A stretch of 37,356 nt of DNA from Terriglobia bacterium (GCA_020073105.1 JAIQFW010000010.1:1-37356), one strand, 5' to 3'; shown: positions 24,904 through 33,544, counted from the stretch's first letter. Translations and numbers: made by a program. Notes: a model not told the origin generated them from the sequence alone.

Positions 24904-25754
24904 TACCGGCCTCCCGCCTGTGCGGTGCGGAAATTGGACCGCAACAGACGAACCGAAGCCAGCAACTCACGAGTGTGATGATGCCGGGGATTGGCAAAAA
25001 CCTCCCGCCGCGGCCCCTGCTCGACGATTTTGCCTTGTTGCATCACCGCAACAAAATCAGCGATCTGCCCAACCAGGCCGAGATCATGCGAAATCAGCAG
25101 GTATGTCAGGGAGTGGGCCTTCTGAAGGTCCAGAAGAAGGTTCAATATTTGGGCTTGCGTCGAGAGGTCCAACCCCGAGACAGATTCATCCAGAATCAAG
25201 AAAGCTGGTTTCAGCGCAATCGCACGGGCGATCGCCAGCCGCTGCCGCTGTCCGCCACTGAATTCCAACGGACGACGGTCTGCCCAGTTCGGAGACAGCC
25301 CGACCTCTTCCATCAATTCGCAAGCCCGCGAATGCAGCCTCGCACCGCTTTCTCGCCGCTGAACTTCTAGCGGTTCCGCAATAATCTGCGCTGCCGTAAA
25401 CCCGGGATTCAAAGCTCCTGCGGAATCCTGGAAGACCATTTGGATTTTGGGCCGCAAGGCCTTCAGCTCTCGGTCGCTCGAGCGCGATACCTCCTTCCCC
25501 TCAAACCAGATCTCGCCGCGATCTGCCTTCTCCAGCATTGCCAAACAACGGGCCAGCGTCGACTTTCCAGAGCCCGACTCGCCGACCAGAGCAGTCAGAC
25601 TGGCCGGGGCAATGTCGAACTCGACATCAACCAGCGCATCTATCACGAAGCTCTTATAGGAGAACGGTGCACGTTGCACGTACCTCTTGCTCAACCCGGC
25701 CGCTTTAGCAAGTGCTGGCTTGAGTGCATGCCGGGCTGTTTCTTCAATTCTCAT
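24903..25754 (-). CDS. Peptide ABC transporter ATP-binding protein (OppF type)
   Basis: The 283-residue ATPase has Walker A GESGSGKST, Q-loop QMVFQDSAGALNP, signature FSGGQRQR, Walker B AFLILDESVSGLD and the H-loop ISHDLG. The start at 25754 overlaps the upstream stop by 11 bases. An in-frame ATG at 25811 would overlap by 68 bases and is less likely. It pairs with the second ATPase to power peptide import. Confidence 0.92.
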   Translation of the reverse strand: MRIEETARHALKPALAKAAGLSKRYVQRAPFSYKSFVIDALVDVEFDIAPASLTALVGESGSGKSTLARCLAMLEKADRGEIWFEGKEVSRSSDRELKALRPKIQMVFQDSAGALNPGFTAAQIIAEPLEVQRRESGARLHSRACELMEEVGLSPNWADRRPLEFSGGQRQRLAIARAIALKPAFLILDESVSGLDLSTQAQILNLLLDLQKAHSLTYLLISHDLGLVGQIADFVAVMQQGKIVEQGPRREVFANPRHHHTRELLASVRLLRSNFRTAQAGGR

Positions 25755-26748
25755 AGTTGAAGCAACTGACACGACGACCCTCTTCCGGTACAACCTCACG
25801 TGGAGATTCACTCTGGCAAAGTTCTGTTCTTGCGAAGCAGCGCGATTCGAAAATGCAGCCTCGAGTGGAGCGATCGGAGTGGGACAAGCTGCCAGGAAGC
25901 GCGGGCAGATGTTGTCCGCGAGTTCGGTCCGGATCCTGCAGGGACGCCGGTACTAACTGCAGGAGCCCCTTGGTGTATGGGTGTAGCGGCTGGCGGAAAA
26001 CTTGTGGGACGGGGCCTTCCTCAACAATGCGGCCTGCGTACATCACGATGACACGATCCGCAAAGCCAGCCAGGAGTGCCGGATTATGTGTAATAAAGAT
26101 GATCGCGCAACCGAATTTCCGGTTGACTTCCCGCAATACGTCCAAAATTTCCGCTTGCCGCGTCGCATCCAGGGACTGAGTGGGTTCGTCCGCAATCACC
26201 ACATCCGGCCGGCAGGACAGGGCTTGCGCGATTGCCACCCGATGCAGCTCTCCCCCGCTCAATTGGTGCGGATACGCCCCATAGATCCGATCTCCTTGGG
26301 AGAGCCCGACATCTCGCAGAATTGCCTCCACTTGTTGCTTGCGAACTTTCCTTGGTCCTGGTCGGTGTGCCCGAAGGACTTCTGCGATTTGGTCGCCCAC
26401 GCGCATCACTGGGCTCAACGAGAGTCCAGGGTCTTGAAAGATCATTGCTATCCGAGTGCCGCGAACGGTTCCCCACGCTGACTCGTCGAACTGCAACAAG
26501 TCTTTGTTCTCGAAGAGCATTGAACCTGTGATGTTTGTCGATACTGGCAGCAACCCGAGGATTGAAAGAGCGAGCGTGCTCTTCCCAGATCCTGATTCCC
26601 CCAATATCCCAACGGTCTCTCCACGTCTGATGTCAAACTCAACCCCCACTAAAGCAGGGCTGGATTGCTCCTGTGAGGCGGCATACCTTACGGTCAGCCC
26701 ATGGATGCGCAGCAGCGCCGAAGCACACGAAGAATGGGCACACGTCAT
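25744..26748 (-). CDS. Peptide ABC transporter ATP-binding protein (OppD type)
   Basis: The 334-residue ATPase has Walker A GESGSGKST, MIFQDPGLSLSP, signature LSGGELHR, Walker B VVIADEPTQSLD and a C-terminal oligopeptide-transporter extension with cysteines (GCIFESRCFARTELCQ) typical of OppD/DppD, where they can bind an Fe-S cluster. ATG 26748 is used; a TTG one codon upstream is also possible. No strong ribosome-binding site is seen. It is the first gene of the minus-strand operon. The 267 bases upstream should hold the operon promoter, which I could not identify. Confidence 0.9.
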   Translation of the reverse strand: MTCAHSSCASALLRIHGLTVRYAASQEQSSPALVGVEFDIRRGETVGILGESGSGKSTLALSILGLLPVSTNITGSMLFENKDLLQFDESAWGTVRGTRIAMIFQDPGLSLSPVMRVGDQIAEVLRAHRPGPRKVRKQQVEAILRDVGLSQGDRIYGAYPHQLSGGELHRVAIAQALSCRPDVVIADEPTQSLDATRQAEILDVLREVNRKFGCAIIFITHNPALLAGFADRVIVMYAGRIVEEGPVPQVFRQPLHPYTKGLLQLVPASLQDPDRTRGQHLPALPGSLSHSDRSTRGCIFESRCFARTELCQSESPREVVPEEGRRVSCFNYEN

Positions 26749-26880
26749 CAATGCTTTTGAGGACCCCTCACTAGTACGTATTCAGCAGATTGTGACGGAC
26801 ATTCTTTGAGACGATAAGTTACCGAGGTAATGACGAAGCGAGCGGTCTGGCCGGATTAGGAGGGTCAATGCCCACAGCTG

Positions 26881-26894
26881 TCCCCTGTAGGGGA
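26881..26894 (-). terminator. Small hairpin downstream of the PilZ gene
   Basis: TCCCCT and AGGGGA form a 6-bp stem around two bases, between the PilZ gene and the transporter operon. A tight two-base loop and the absence of a U-tract make termination uncertain. Confidence 0.2.
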
Positions 26895-27015
26895 TTCTGC
26901 GGGTGCGACGGGTTACCTGCTTGCCATCCGACGATTCTGGGTGGGTTAGCGATGACGACCACCAGCAAACACCGCTAAGCGACCGAAACGCTTGTTGTGC
27001 GCCATGTCAACGCGG

Positions 27016-27867
27016 TCAAGAGATCGCGCCAGAAAGGAATGGAGGCGGAGGTACGGCTACGGGTCCGGAGCGGAACCGATCGTTCGCCTCCCGGAATCTC
27101 CACGCAATCGACTCCGGCAAGCTCTCTTCCAGCCTTTCTGCCAGCCACTCCTGCAGATCACATCGTTGTTCGAGAGGTAGAAGAAGAAATCTCAGACCGG
27201 CGCGACCTCGTTCGCCCCGCCAGCAGGTCTCACACACGGCCCTGAAGTTCTCCGTCCGGCCCGGCAACATGAATTCCACGAGTATCCGCATTTTAGGGAC
27301 GAGTTTGGCTGGTACGTACGCGATCTCCATCCCCCCTTCGCTGATGTTTACGGTGTGGGATTGTGCCTGGCGCATATCGACCCTCCGCATCACGATGCGG
27401 GTCCGGACCCGGCAACGGAAGTAGCGCCGGCGTTCGCGTACCACCCATCCATAGCCGGCGGTTAGCGTACGGCTCAATGAATCCGCCGATAATGGTCTCT
27501 CGAGCGTAAAGTTGCTACCCGCACAGTATGCCAACGCGAGGTCGCTCTTACTGCGAGTAATTGCGATGGCTGGAGCAGTCCGGTTTGACGGGGAAATGCG
27601 CATCTCTCCCAGGATACCGGGGGCCTGTTCGCTCAAGCCAAAGTCCACCGTAACCGCGTCGAACTTCTTGGTATGGAGCACATGCCGGGCACTGGCAACG
27701 TCAACACAAACCTCGGTGGCAATGGCGAGTCTCGCCATGGCATCGGTGATTTGCTCAATGGTTGCCGGGTCCCGGGACACGAGCAGCGAATGGGCGAAGG
27801 AGGGTGCTGTCGGTAAGCTCATCACTCTCACACCTAGACTTCTCCGTAACAGAGGCGTCGATACCAT
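27016..27867 (-). CDS. Degenerate receiver plus PilZ domain protein
   Basis: The 283-residue protein has an N-terminal receiver-like fold (SLLVSRDPATIEQITDAM, FDAVTVDFGLSEQAPG) in which the acidic pocket is poorly kept. A C-terminal PilZ domain follows with the c-di-GMP motifs RRRYFRCRVRTR (RxxxR region) and NISEGGMEI (N/DxSxxG), then GRAGLRFLLLPLEQRCDLQEWL. It probably binds c-di-GMP and relays the signal through protein contacts. GAGGAA precedes the ATG at 27867. With the HD-GYP and EAL proteins of this window it forms part of a c-di-GMP circuit (inference). Confidence 0.85.
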   Translation of the reverse strand: MVSTPLLRRSLGVRVMSLPTAPSFAHSLLVSRDPATIEQITDAMARLAIATEVCVDVASARHVLHTKKFDAVTVDFGLSEQAPGILGEMRISPSNRTAPAIAITRSKSDLALAYCAGSNFTLERPLSADSLSRTLTAGYGWVVRERRRYFRCRVRTRIVMRRVDMRQAQSHTVNISEGGMEIAYVPAKLVPKMRILVEFMLPGRTENFRAVCETCWRGERGRAGLRFLLLPLEQRCDLQEWLAERLEESLPESIAWRFREANDRFRSGPVAVPPPPFLSGAIS

Positions 27868-27933
27868 TTGGTTCCTCGATTCTTTGGGTGTCTCGGCGTG
27901 CCGAGAGGCAAGTCGGTTGTCGCACGGAATGGT

Positions 27934-28338
27934 TCAGTGCCAGCCTATTTCCCTCAGTTGATTCGTCTTGGCTAAGACAACTTCGATTGTCTTGACCACC
28001 CCCTCTGAATTGTTCTCCAGAAGGCCGTCCGTCTTCTCGACAAACTCAACCGCCCCCTCATCCATCAGCTTCGCCGCATTCGTCTGGGAGATGCCGCTCA
28101 AAACCACCACGGGAATGTGCTTCGTCCGGGGATCCCGCTTAAGTGTCCGCAGGACATCCTGACCCGCGATTTTTGGCAGCATCATATCCAGGACGATGAG
28201 ATCGGGATTTTCCTGGCGAGCGATCCGCAAACCTTCTTCGCCGTCTCTGCCGCTGGTGACCTCGTATCCAGCCTTGATGAATGCTCTTTCGTGAATGAGC
28301 CGGAGCACCCTGCTGTCTTCGATCAAGAGTATCTTCAT
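27934..28338 (-). CDS. Single-domain response regulator
   Basis: This 134-residue CheY-like receiver has the acidic pair in LLIEDSRV, the phospho-acceptor Asp in LIVLDMMLPKIAG, VVVLSGIS with the conserved Ser/Thr and the lysine in FVEKTDG. There is no output domain. It lies about 65 bases upstream of the PilZ gene on the same strand; the kinase is unknown. Confidence 0.92.
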   Translation of the reverse strand: MKILLIEDSRVLRLIHERAFIKAGYEVTSGRDGEEGLRIARQENPDLIVLDMMLPKIAGQDVLRTLKRDPRTKHIPVVVLSGISQTNAAKLMDEGAVEFVEKTDGLLENNSEGVVKTIEVVLAKTNQLREIGWH

Positions 28339-28506
28339 CTCGTCCGTTTCCCGACCCCCACTACGGCAACTCGTGTTGAGTGGCGAATCACAAGTTATCT
28401 AGACATAGAGGTCACTCGTTTCAACCTCACCCCTCATCAAGCGGTTCGTTTTCGCCGCTGAAGTAGCGGAGGGAACGAACTTGCGGGGAGAAGTATTGCC
28501 CAAGTC

Positions 28507-28746
28507 TCACGTGCTCTGGAGAAAGTCCCCATAACGAGCTATCTTGCCGGATGCCATATGGGGAACCGGCAGAGTTACGCTGCCGTGGACGTGTATGGTA
28601 CTCGACCGGCTCAACGTCCTCGCCACGTTCAGCAAGGCAGCGGAACCACAAGCAATGCATCTCCCGTGAGCGGGCGTGATCATCTCGCAGTCAAGGCAAA
28701 GGCTTGCGAGTTGCAAGGGCACCAAGCTGAGCTTCGACGAATTCAT
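28507..28746 (-). CDS. Zinc-ribbon miniprotein (CLDC/CIACGS)
   Basis: The 79-residue protein has two CxxC knuckles, CLDC and CIAC, 14 residues apart, followed by GSAALLNVARTLS. I recall similar small zinc-ribbon proteins in Acidobacteriota, without a defined function. GGAGGAAC lies 4 bases upstream of the ATG at 28746, giving strong start support; an upstream in-frame ATG (28770) lacks this. The C-terminal half looks poorly conserved. It may act in regulation or RNA/protein binding, which is unproven. Confidence 0.65.
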   Translation of the reverse strand: MNSSKLSLVPLQLASLCLDCEMITPAHGRCIACGSAALLNVARTLSRSSTIHVHGSVTLPVPHMASGKIARYGDFLQST

Positions 28747-29319
28747 ACCCGTTCCTCCGGGCCCTTGCAACGAAGGTAGTGGCCAGGGGAGCCAGCGGCC
28801 TCACTTGCTAGGCTGCTGGCGCCCCGCGGATCGACGATTCCGAATCCAACCAATCTGGGATTGAAGCGTCTCAACAATTCACCCGCCTGCGTGGGTGTGT
28901 TGGTGGCACATTCGACACGGTTGGGGGAGGGGGCCAGTGCCCGAGACTTGGAACTGCGTTCGCTGTGCCGAGAACCAAACAAGTTCAACATGCCAGCTTT
29001 TCAAGCAATTCCGGCGCCAGGTTTCACGGCGCGTGAATCCCCCCGTGCTTGCAATGACTTGAGCGAGGCTTCGCGATACGGATGTCCGGATCGAGATGAT
29101 TGAAATTTGGAAATCAAACATCCGGATGCTTCTTGCCCGCTCCCGCCACGTCACGTTCCGGCATGCGGAGAAGTTCTGTTCCGAATTCGTAACATACAGA
29201 ACACTACCTTTTGACTTGGTTCAAGTGTCGTGTAAAGCTGTCAAGCAGAAACGACTCTCGGGTTCCGCTGGAAAGTGTCTCGGGTCCTATCCGAAGCTGA
29301 GACACGAGGAGACCAGGAG
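28747..29319. other. Long intergenic region upstream of the second sigma gene
   Basis: About 570 bases show no convincing coding frame. Open frames on both strands lack family resemblance. The stretch around 29,085-29,130 is locally AT-rich with repeated CCGGA/CATCCGG words in both orientations and could hold regulatory sites or the promoter of the downstream sigma gene. I could not define a promoter. Confidence 0.4.
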
Positions 29320-29502
29320 ATGACCGTGGCAGAATGCCGGGCGCACGGCTCACCCGAGGCGATTCCTTCCTCTACCTGTAACGCCACCGGAAATTGTTCA
29401 GGCAAGAGTCTTTCCTCGGCGAACATGCGATCTGCGCTCGTTTTGGGAAAGGCACCTGACGCGCCCCGCCTCGCCAGATCTGGGTCGGCGGTGCGGGCAT
29501 GA
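29320..29502 (+). CDS. Possible small leader ORF coupled to sigma
   Basis: A 60-codon frame starts at ATG 29320 with GAGGAGA 7 bases upstream. It ends in a TGA that overlaps the ATG of the sigma gene (ATGA at 29499-29502). The peptide (two CxxxxxC-like spacings, SSTCNATGNCSG, then basic residues) has no recognisable family. The ribosome site and the 4-base overlap suggest a translated leader; codon content alone does not prove it. Confidence 0.3.
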   Translation: MTVAECRAHGSPEAIPSSTCNATGNCSGKSLSSANMRSALVLGKAPDAPRLARSGSAVRA

Positions 29503-30086
29503 ACGTGGGGCAGAAAAGGGCAAAAGAAACTCGGGAGGAGCAATGGTCCGATTCCCGACTGATACAGGAATGCCTTAGGGGTAATGAGTCAGCCTGGTCG
29601 GCTTTGATTGACAAGTACAAGAATCTGATTTTTTCTATCCCTCTTAAGTATGGTTTTTCTCAAGAGGATTCGGCGGACGTCTTCCAATCAGTTTGCATGG
29701 ACTTGTTAGCGGAGCTGCCGCGCATTCGTGAACCCAACGCCCTGGGAGGCTGGCTCATCCAGGTTACTCGAAACAGGTGCTTTCATCGAAAGCAGGAACA
29801 ACTACACCACCCTACGGAAGAGATTGACGAGCAAAAGCTGTCCGAAGATAGCGAGCGAGCCGATGCCCTCATCTCCCAAGTGCAGGAGGAGCAACATTTG
29901 CGCCAGGCGCTGCTGGATCTCTCCCCCCGCTGCCGACAGCTTGTGCAGTTCCTCTTCTTCGAAGTGCCGGCCCGCCCTTACCAGGAAATCGCGAGGGAAC
30001 TGGGCCTGGCGACCGGCTCAATCGGTCTGACACGCAGACGATGCCTCGAAAAGTTGCGGCAACGCCTGGAAAAGGGGGCGCCATAA
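29499..30086 (+). CDS. ECF-like sigma factor, second copy
   Basis: This 195-residue protein is a clear homologue of the sigma at 20,527. Region 2 contains DSRLIQECLRGNESAWSALI, DKYKNLIFSIPLKYGFSQED and ADVFQSVCMDLLAELPRIRE. Region 4 contains LSPRCRQLVQFLFFE and LGLATGSIGLTRRRCLEKLR. It lies upstream of its own anti-sigma-like partner but, unlike the first copy, has no CHAT protease beside it. The ribosome site is weak, consistent with coupling to the short frame upstream. Confidence 0.9.
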   Translation: MNVGQKRAKETREEQWSDSRLIQECLRGNESAWSALIDKYKNLIFSIPLKYGFSQEDSADVFQSVCMDLLAELPRIREPNALGGWLIQVTRNRCFHRKQEQLHHPTEEIDEQKLSEDSERADALISQVQEEQHLRQALLDLSPRCRQLVQFLFFEVPARPYQEIARELGLATGSIGLTRRRCLEKLRQRLEKGAP

Positions 30087-30257
30087 GGGCGCTTGTCTAC
30101 AGGCAGGCATTCCCGGCCGCGGGTTGGCGGTGGTTACCACCAGGTGACCTGAGGAGACGTATTTTTGCCCTGGCAGTATTTTTGGGACGGATCCCCACCC
30201 TTATTCCCCAGACTAGTATGTTTGATGCCAACTCCCCTGTTCGCCGGTAGGAATGCC

Positions 30258-30878
30258 ATGGAACATTTTTCGATACAGGATTGGATTGATTTTGCTCGCC
30301 AGACTGAAATGCCTGAACGAGCGAAGGCCATGCAAAAACACCTCGACGAAGGGTGCGTCCGGTGCTCGAAGAATGTCGGAGTCTGGAGGCAAATTGTGGA
30401 GTTTGCAAAGCAAGAACCGAATCAGCAGCCGCCGGAAAGCTCAGTTCATGTCGTGAAGGCAAGCTTTGCGCTGCGAAAAATCAGGTCACTTGAAACCGGG
30501 AGGGTTGAACTGGCGAAGCTGGTGTTTGACAGCGCCCTCGCGGCCGCAGCCAGCGGTTTTCGCGGCAGTGCTGCCAGCGCGAGACAGCTGCTTTATAAAT
30601 CGGGTAGTGTCTGTATCGATATGTACATTCAACCCAAACCAGGATCGGAGTCGATGGTCTTGACCGGTCAACTGATGGACTCGATGATGCCAACTCACGG
30701 AATCAGCGGCGTCCCGGTGAGCCTCCTGTGCGACGGAAATACCTTATCGCGCAAGCAAACCAATGACTTCGGCGAGTTTGATTTCGGATTTGAAGCGCCC
30801 CACGATGTGCAGCTCGCATTTGGGTTGGACAACAACTGCAGAACGTTGGTCGTCCCGGTTCCTGACACCGCCGCGTAG
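30258..30878 (+). CDS. Zinc-finger anti-sigma-like protein, second copy
   Basis: The 206-residue protein is homologous along its length to the one at 16,916: EHFSIQDWIDFARQ, then H-x4-C-x2-C (HLDEGCVRC), SSVHVVKASFAL, LVFDSALAAAASGFRGS and ARQLLYKSGSVCIDMYI, with a C-terminal carboxypeptidase-regulatory-like fold (NDFGEFDFGFEAP). No membrane helix is evident. TAGGAA lies 6 bases before ATG 30258. The gap of 171 bases from sigma is longer than in a coupled pair, yet the pairing is repeated in both loci, supporting a functional link. An anti-sigma role is inference. Confidence 0.7.
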   Translation: MEHFSIQDWIDFARQTEMPERAKAMQKHLDEGCVRCSKNVGVWRQIVEFAKQEPNQQPPESSVHVVKASFALRKIRSLETGRVELAKLVFDSALAAAASGFRGSAASARQLLYKSGSVCIDMYIQPKPGSESMVLTGQLMDSMMPTHGISGVPVSLLCDGNTLSRKQTNDFGEFDFGFEAPHDVQLAFGLDNNCRTLVVPVPDTAA

Positions 30879-31169
30879 GTCGAAGCTGCCCTGTCACGGT
30901 GCGGCGTTTACTACGGGTAGTTGGCCGTCGGAGGATCCCTGAGGGCTGTAGCTTGCCTCTTCCCGGAGGATCGGGGTCCGTGGTTGGGGCCCCTTCCGTG
31001 GCTTTGTCGAATACCCTCTTCCCCTGTTACCAAGGTGATCTGTCAGGCCCTCAAGGAGAAGTTAGACTGTCAGGAACAGTGACCGTGGGTTCGGACTCTG
31101 TGAGTTCGTTCAGGGGCATCCGGTGTGGCTCCTGGCCGGCTTCGCCTGAGTCGGGGGATTAACAGTTGT

Positions 31170-32582
31170 ATGTCGAAGAAGACGATCGTCATCGGCGAAG
31201 ACGACCCCGCCATCCGCTGCGCGCTCTCCGAGTTCCTGCAATCCCTCGGCTACGGAGTCGTCGAAGCCGGCAATTGCGAGAGTATCAAGCGGGTGTTTAG
31301 GACATCCTGCCCCGATGCAGCGGTGTTGGACTACTCCCTTCCGGATGGAACGGCGCTGGATCTCTTGCCTCACCTGAAGCAGACCTACCCCTCGGTGCCG
31401 TTGATTGTCCTCACCGGCAATGGGACGATTCCACTGGCGGTGGAAGCCATCAAAGAAGGGGCGGAGCAGTTCTTAACCAAGCCAGTCGAGATGTCCGCCA
31501 TTGCCGTAGTCCTAGAGCGCGCTTTGAAGAACCAGCGCAACTATCAAAAACAACTTGCCGGACAGGTGCGTCAAGAACGAGAGAACGTCAATCCCTTCCT
31601 GGGAGAGAGTGACGCCATCCGCCAGCTCGCTGAGCAGGCGGAACGCGTGTGCGCCAGTGACTACCCCGTGTTGATCGCGGGTGAAACCGGGTCCGGCAAG
31701 GGGGTCTTGGCAAGGTGGTTGCATGACCATAGTCCGCGAGCCGAAGAACCTTTTGTCGACCTGAACTGCGCGGGCTTCGGGCGGGAGTTGTTGGAAACCG
31801 AGCTTTTCGGACACGAAGTGGGGGCCTTCACCGGTGCGGTGCAACGCAAGATAGGTCTCCTGGAAGTGGCCCAGCGCGGCACCGCGTTCCTGGATGAAAT
31901 CGGAGATATGGATCTGCAGGTGCAACCCAGGCTCCTGAAGATTCTGGAAGAGAAGCGCTTTCGCCGGTTAGGGGATGTTCAGGAACGGCAGCTGGACGTA
32001 AGGCTGATCGCAGCCAGCCATGAGGATCTAGCCCAGCTCGCGCGGGCGAAGAAGTTCCGCAGCGACTTGTATTTTCGTGTCAGCACAGTGGTTTTGCGGG
32101 TGCCGCCCCTGCGTGAAAGGCTGGAGGATATTCCGGTCCTGGCGCAACAATTCTTCGAGCGCATTGCGGTGGACCTCGGCCGCCTGCATCTGACTCTGTC
32201 CGATCGCGCGGTAAAGACCCTCACCGCCTATGCTTGGCCGGGGAACGTCCGGGAGCTGAAGAACGCGATGGAAAGAGCAGTCTTGCTTGCCAAGGAAGAC
32301 ACCATTCAACCCCGGGACCTGCAACTGGAGTTCAAGCCTGAGGAGGTTTTCGAAGATGGGTCAGCGCTTACCTTCAAGGAAGCTCAAAGCCTGCACATCC
32401 AGAAAGCCTTGCGTGCAGAAGGCGGCAACATTGCCCGAGCATCCATCCGCCTGGGAATGACCAGAAGTTCGCTGTATAACAAGCTGAAGGCATTCGGCTT
32501 AAGCGCCGCAAATTACCATAACGATCAGAAGCCTGTGGAACAACTCCCGGACCCACTGCCCGTGCGGGAAACCGGGAGATAA
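31170..32582 (+). CDS. NtrC-family sigma-54-dependent response regulator
   Basis: The 470-residue protein has a receiver (IVIGEDDPAIRCAL, phospho-Asp in AVLDYSLPDG, VLTGNG, lysine in FLTKPVE), an AAA+ domain with Walker A GETGSGKGVL, sigma-54 loop GAFTGAV, Walker B TAFLDEIGD and FRSDLYFRVST, and a C-terminal Fis-type HTH (GNIARASIRLGMTRSSLYNKL). The start is set at ATG 31170 because the receiver begins there. The cognate kinase is not adjacent. It ends within a strong hairpin and is convergent with the EAL gene. Confidence 0.94.
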   Translation: MSKKTIVIGEDDPAIRCALSEFLQSLGYGVVEAGNCESIKRVFRTSCPDAAVLDYSLPDGTALDLLPHLKQTYPSVPLIVLTGNGTIPLAVEAIKEGAEQFLTKPVEMSAIAVVLERALKNQRNYQKQLAGQVRQERENVNPFLGESDAIRQLAEQAERVCASDYPVLIAGETGSGKGVLARWLHDHSPRAEEPFVDLNCAGFGRELLETELFGHEVGAFTGAVQRKIGLLEVAQRGTAFLDEIGDMDLQVQPRLLKILEEKRFRRLGDVQERQLDVRLIAASHEDLAQLARAKKFRSDLYFRVSTVVLRVPPLRERLEDIPVLAQQFFERIAVDLGRLHLTLSDRAVKTLTAYAWPGNVRELKNAMERAVLLAKEDTIQPRDLQLEFKPEEVFEDGSALTFKEAQSLHIQKALRAEGGNIARASIRLGMTRSSLYNKLKAFGLSAANYHNDQKPVEQLPDPLPVRETGR

Positions 32583-32603
32583 CCGGTACGGTTGATCTCC
32601 CGG
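32572..32603. terminator. Hairpin between convergent NtrC and EAL genes
   Basis: CCGGGAGAT (32572-32580) pairs with ATCTCCCGG (32595-32603). Inside it AACCG pairs with CGGTT around GTA, leaving one bulged G. The stem overlaps the NtrC stop codon. The position suits a bidirectional terminator, though no U-tract follows. Confidence 0.45.
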
Positions 32604-32680
32604 CTAACGGAGCGGGGGATTCCGATCTCGGGCGTGGTCGCCCGGCACGATCGGTACGGGGAGAGTCCGGGAATGCGTTC

Positions 32681-33544
32681 TCATTGGCAGAGCGGTTGTT
32701 TGGCCGCAGGCTCCAAGAGCTTTTGCCGCGCTCGCTCGAAGGCTTGCACATTCTCGGCAACCCTTGTCGCCGGCGTCGAACCCATCTTGAGTCCCACGAA
32801 GCCCTTAGCGGCTAAATCATGCACCTGCATCGCGGGACAGAGAAGGTCTGCCTGAAACAGTTCCACACCCATTTGCCCCAGTGTTGCCAAGTCTTCGCTG
32901 GATTGTACCCCTTCCGCCACTACCGACCCCTTCATCTCTTCGGCCAGGCACATCACCGACCTCACTACCGCCCGCCGATCGGCGTCGTGAGTCACTCCCT
33001 TGGCGAAGTACGCGTCGAGCTTGAAGTAGTCAGGATGGCAATCGAGGATCATCCGGTAGTTCGAGTTTCCCAGACCAACATCGTCGAGAGCGATGCGCAC
33101 CCCGAGGTCCCGCAAAGCACGGATGCTACAGGTCAAGCTGGGGATGTTGTAGGTCGGGGCGTGCTCCACGATCTCCAGGGTGAACCGGTCCAGTGACAGG
33201 GAGAGGTTGCGGGCCTGGCGTCGAAAGAAATCCGCGAATCCAGGATTATGCCCCAGGGTCGAAGCATGAACATTCACGTTAATGCGTAACTCGGGCGGCA
33301 ATTCCAACACGGCTTTGCAGATGGCGACGATGCAACTACGGTCGACCGCAGCCTCCGCGTGTTTGCGACGCACATAGTCGAAAAGAATGTCAGCTCTTTC
33401 GAAATTCGTGGCTCGGGGACCCCGGATCAGGCCCTCGACGCTGTCGACTTGGCTCACGCCGGCGCGGAGCCGGAATATCGGTTGAAAGCGTACGGACAGG
33501 GCGTCCGGGTCGTCCAAAATCTTTTCCAAAAGGGACGTCGTCAT
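32681..33544 (-). CDS. EAL-domain protein (c-di-GMP phosphodiesterase-like)
   Basis: The 287-residue protein is an EAL domain alone. The signature appears as EGL (VEGLIRG). Further catalytic positions are kept: Asn in INVNVHAS, Glu in LEIVEH, Asp-Asp in ALDDVG (canonical DDFG), Lys in YFKLD, Glu in VVAEGVQ and Gln in ELFQADLL. Activity is plausible, but the substitutions (EGL, DDVG) leave open a binding-only role. The ATG overlaps the stop of the receiver gene (ATGA), so the two are coupled. Confidence 0.88.
   Translation of the reverse strand: MTTSLLEKILDDPDALSVRFQPIFRLRAGVSQVDSVEGLIRGPRATNFERADILFDYVRRKHAEAAVDRSCIVAICKAVLELPPELRINVNVHASTLGHNPGFADFFRRQARNLSLSLDRFTLEIVEHAPTYNIPSLTCSIRALRDLGVRIALDDVGLGNSNYRMILDCHPDYFKLDAYFAKGVTHDADRRAVVRSVMCLAEEMKGSVVAEGVQSSEDLATLGQMGVELFQADLLCPAMQVHDLAAKGFVGLKMGSTPATRVAENVQAFERARQKLLEPAAKQPLCQ

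Noticed and set aside
28879-29154. 91-codon minus-strand frame in the region upstream of the second sigma gene
   Set aside because: Compositionally unlike neighbouring proteins, no ribosome site, no recognisable domain.
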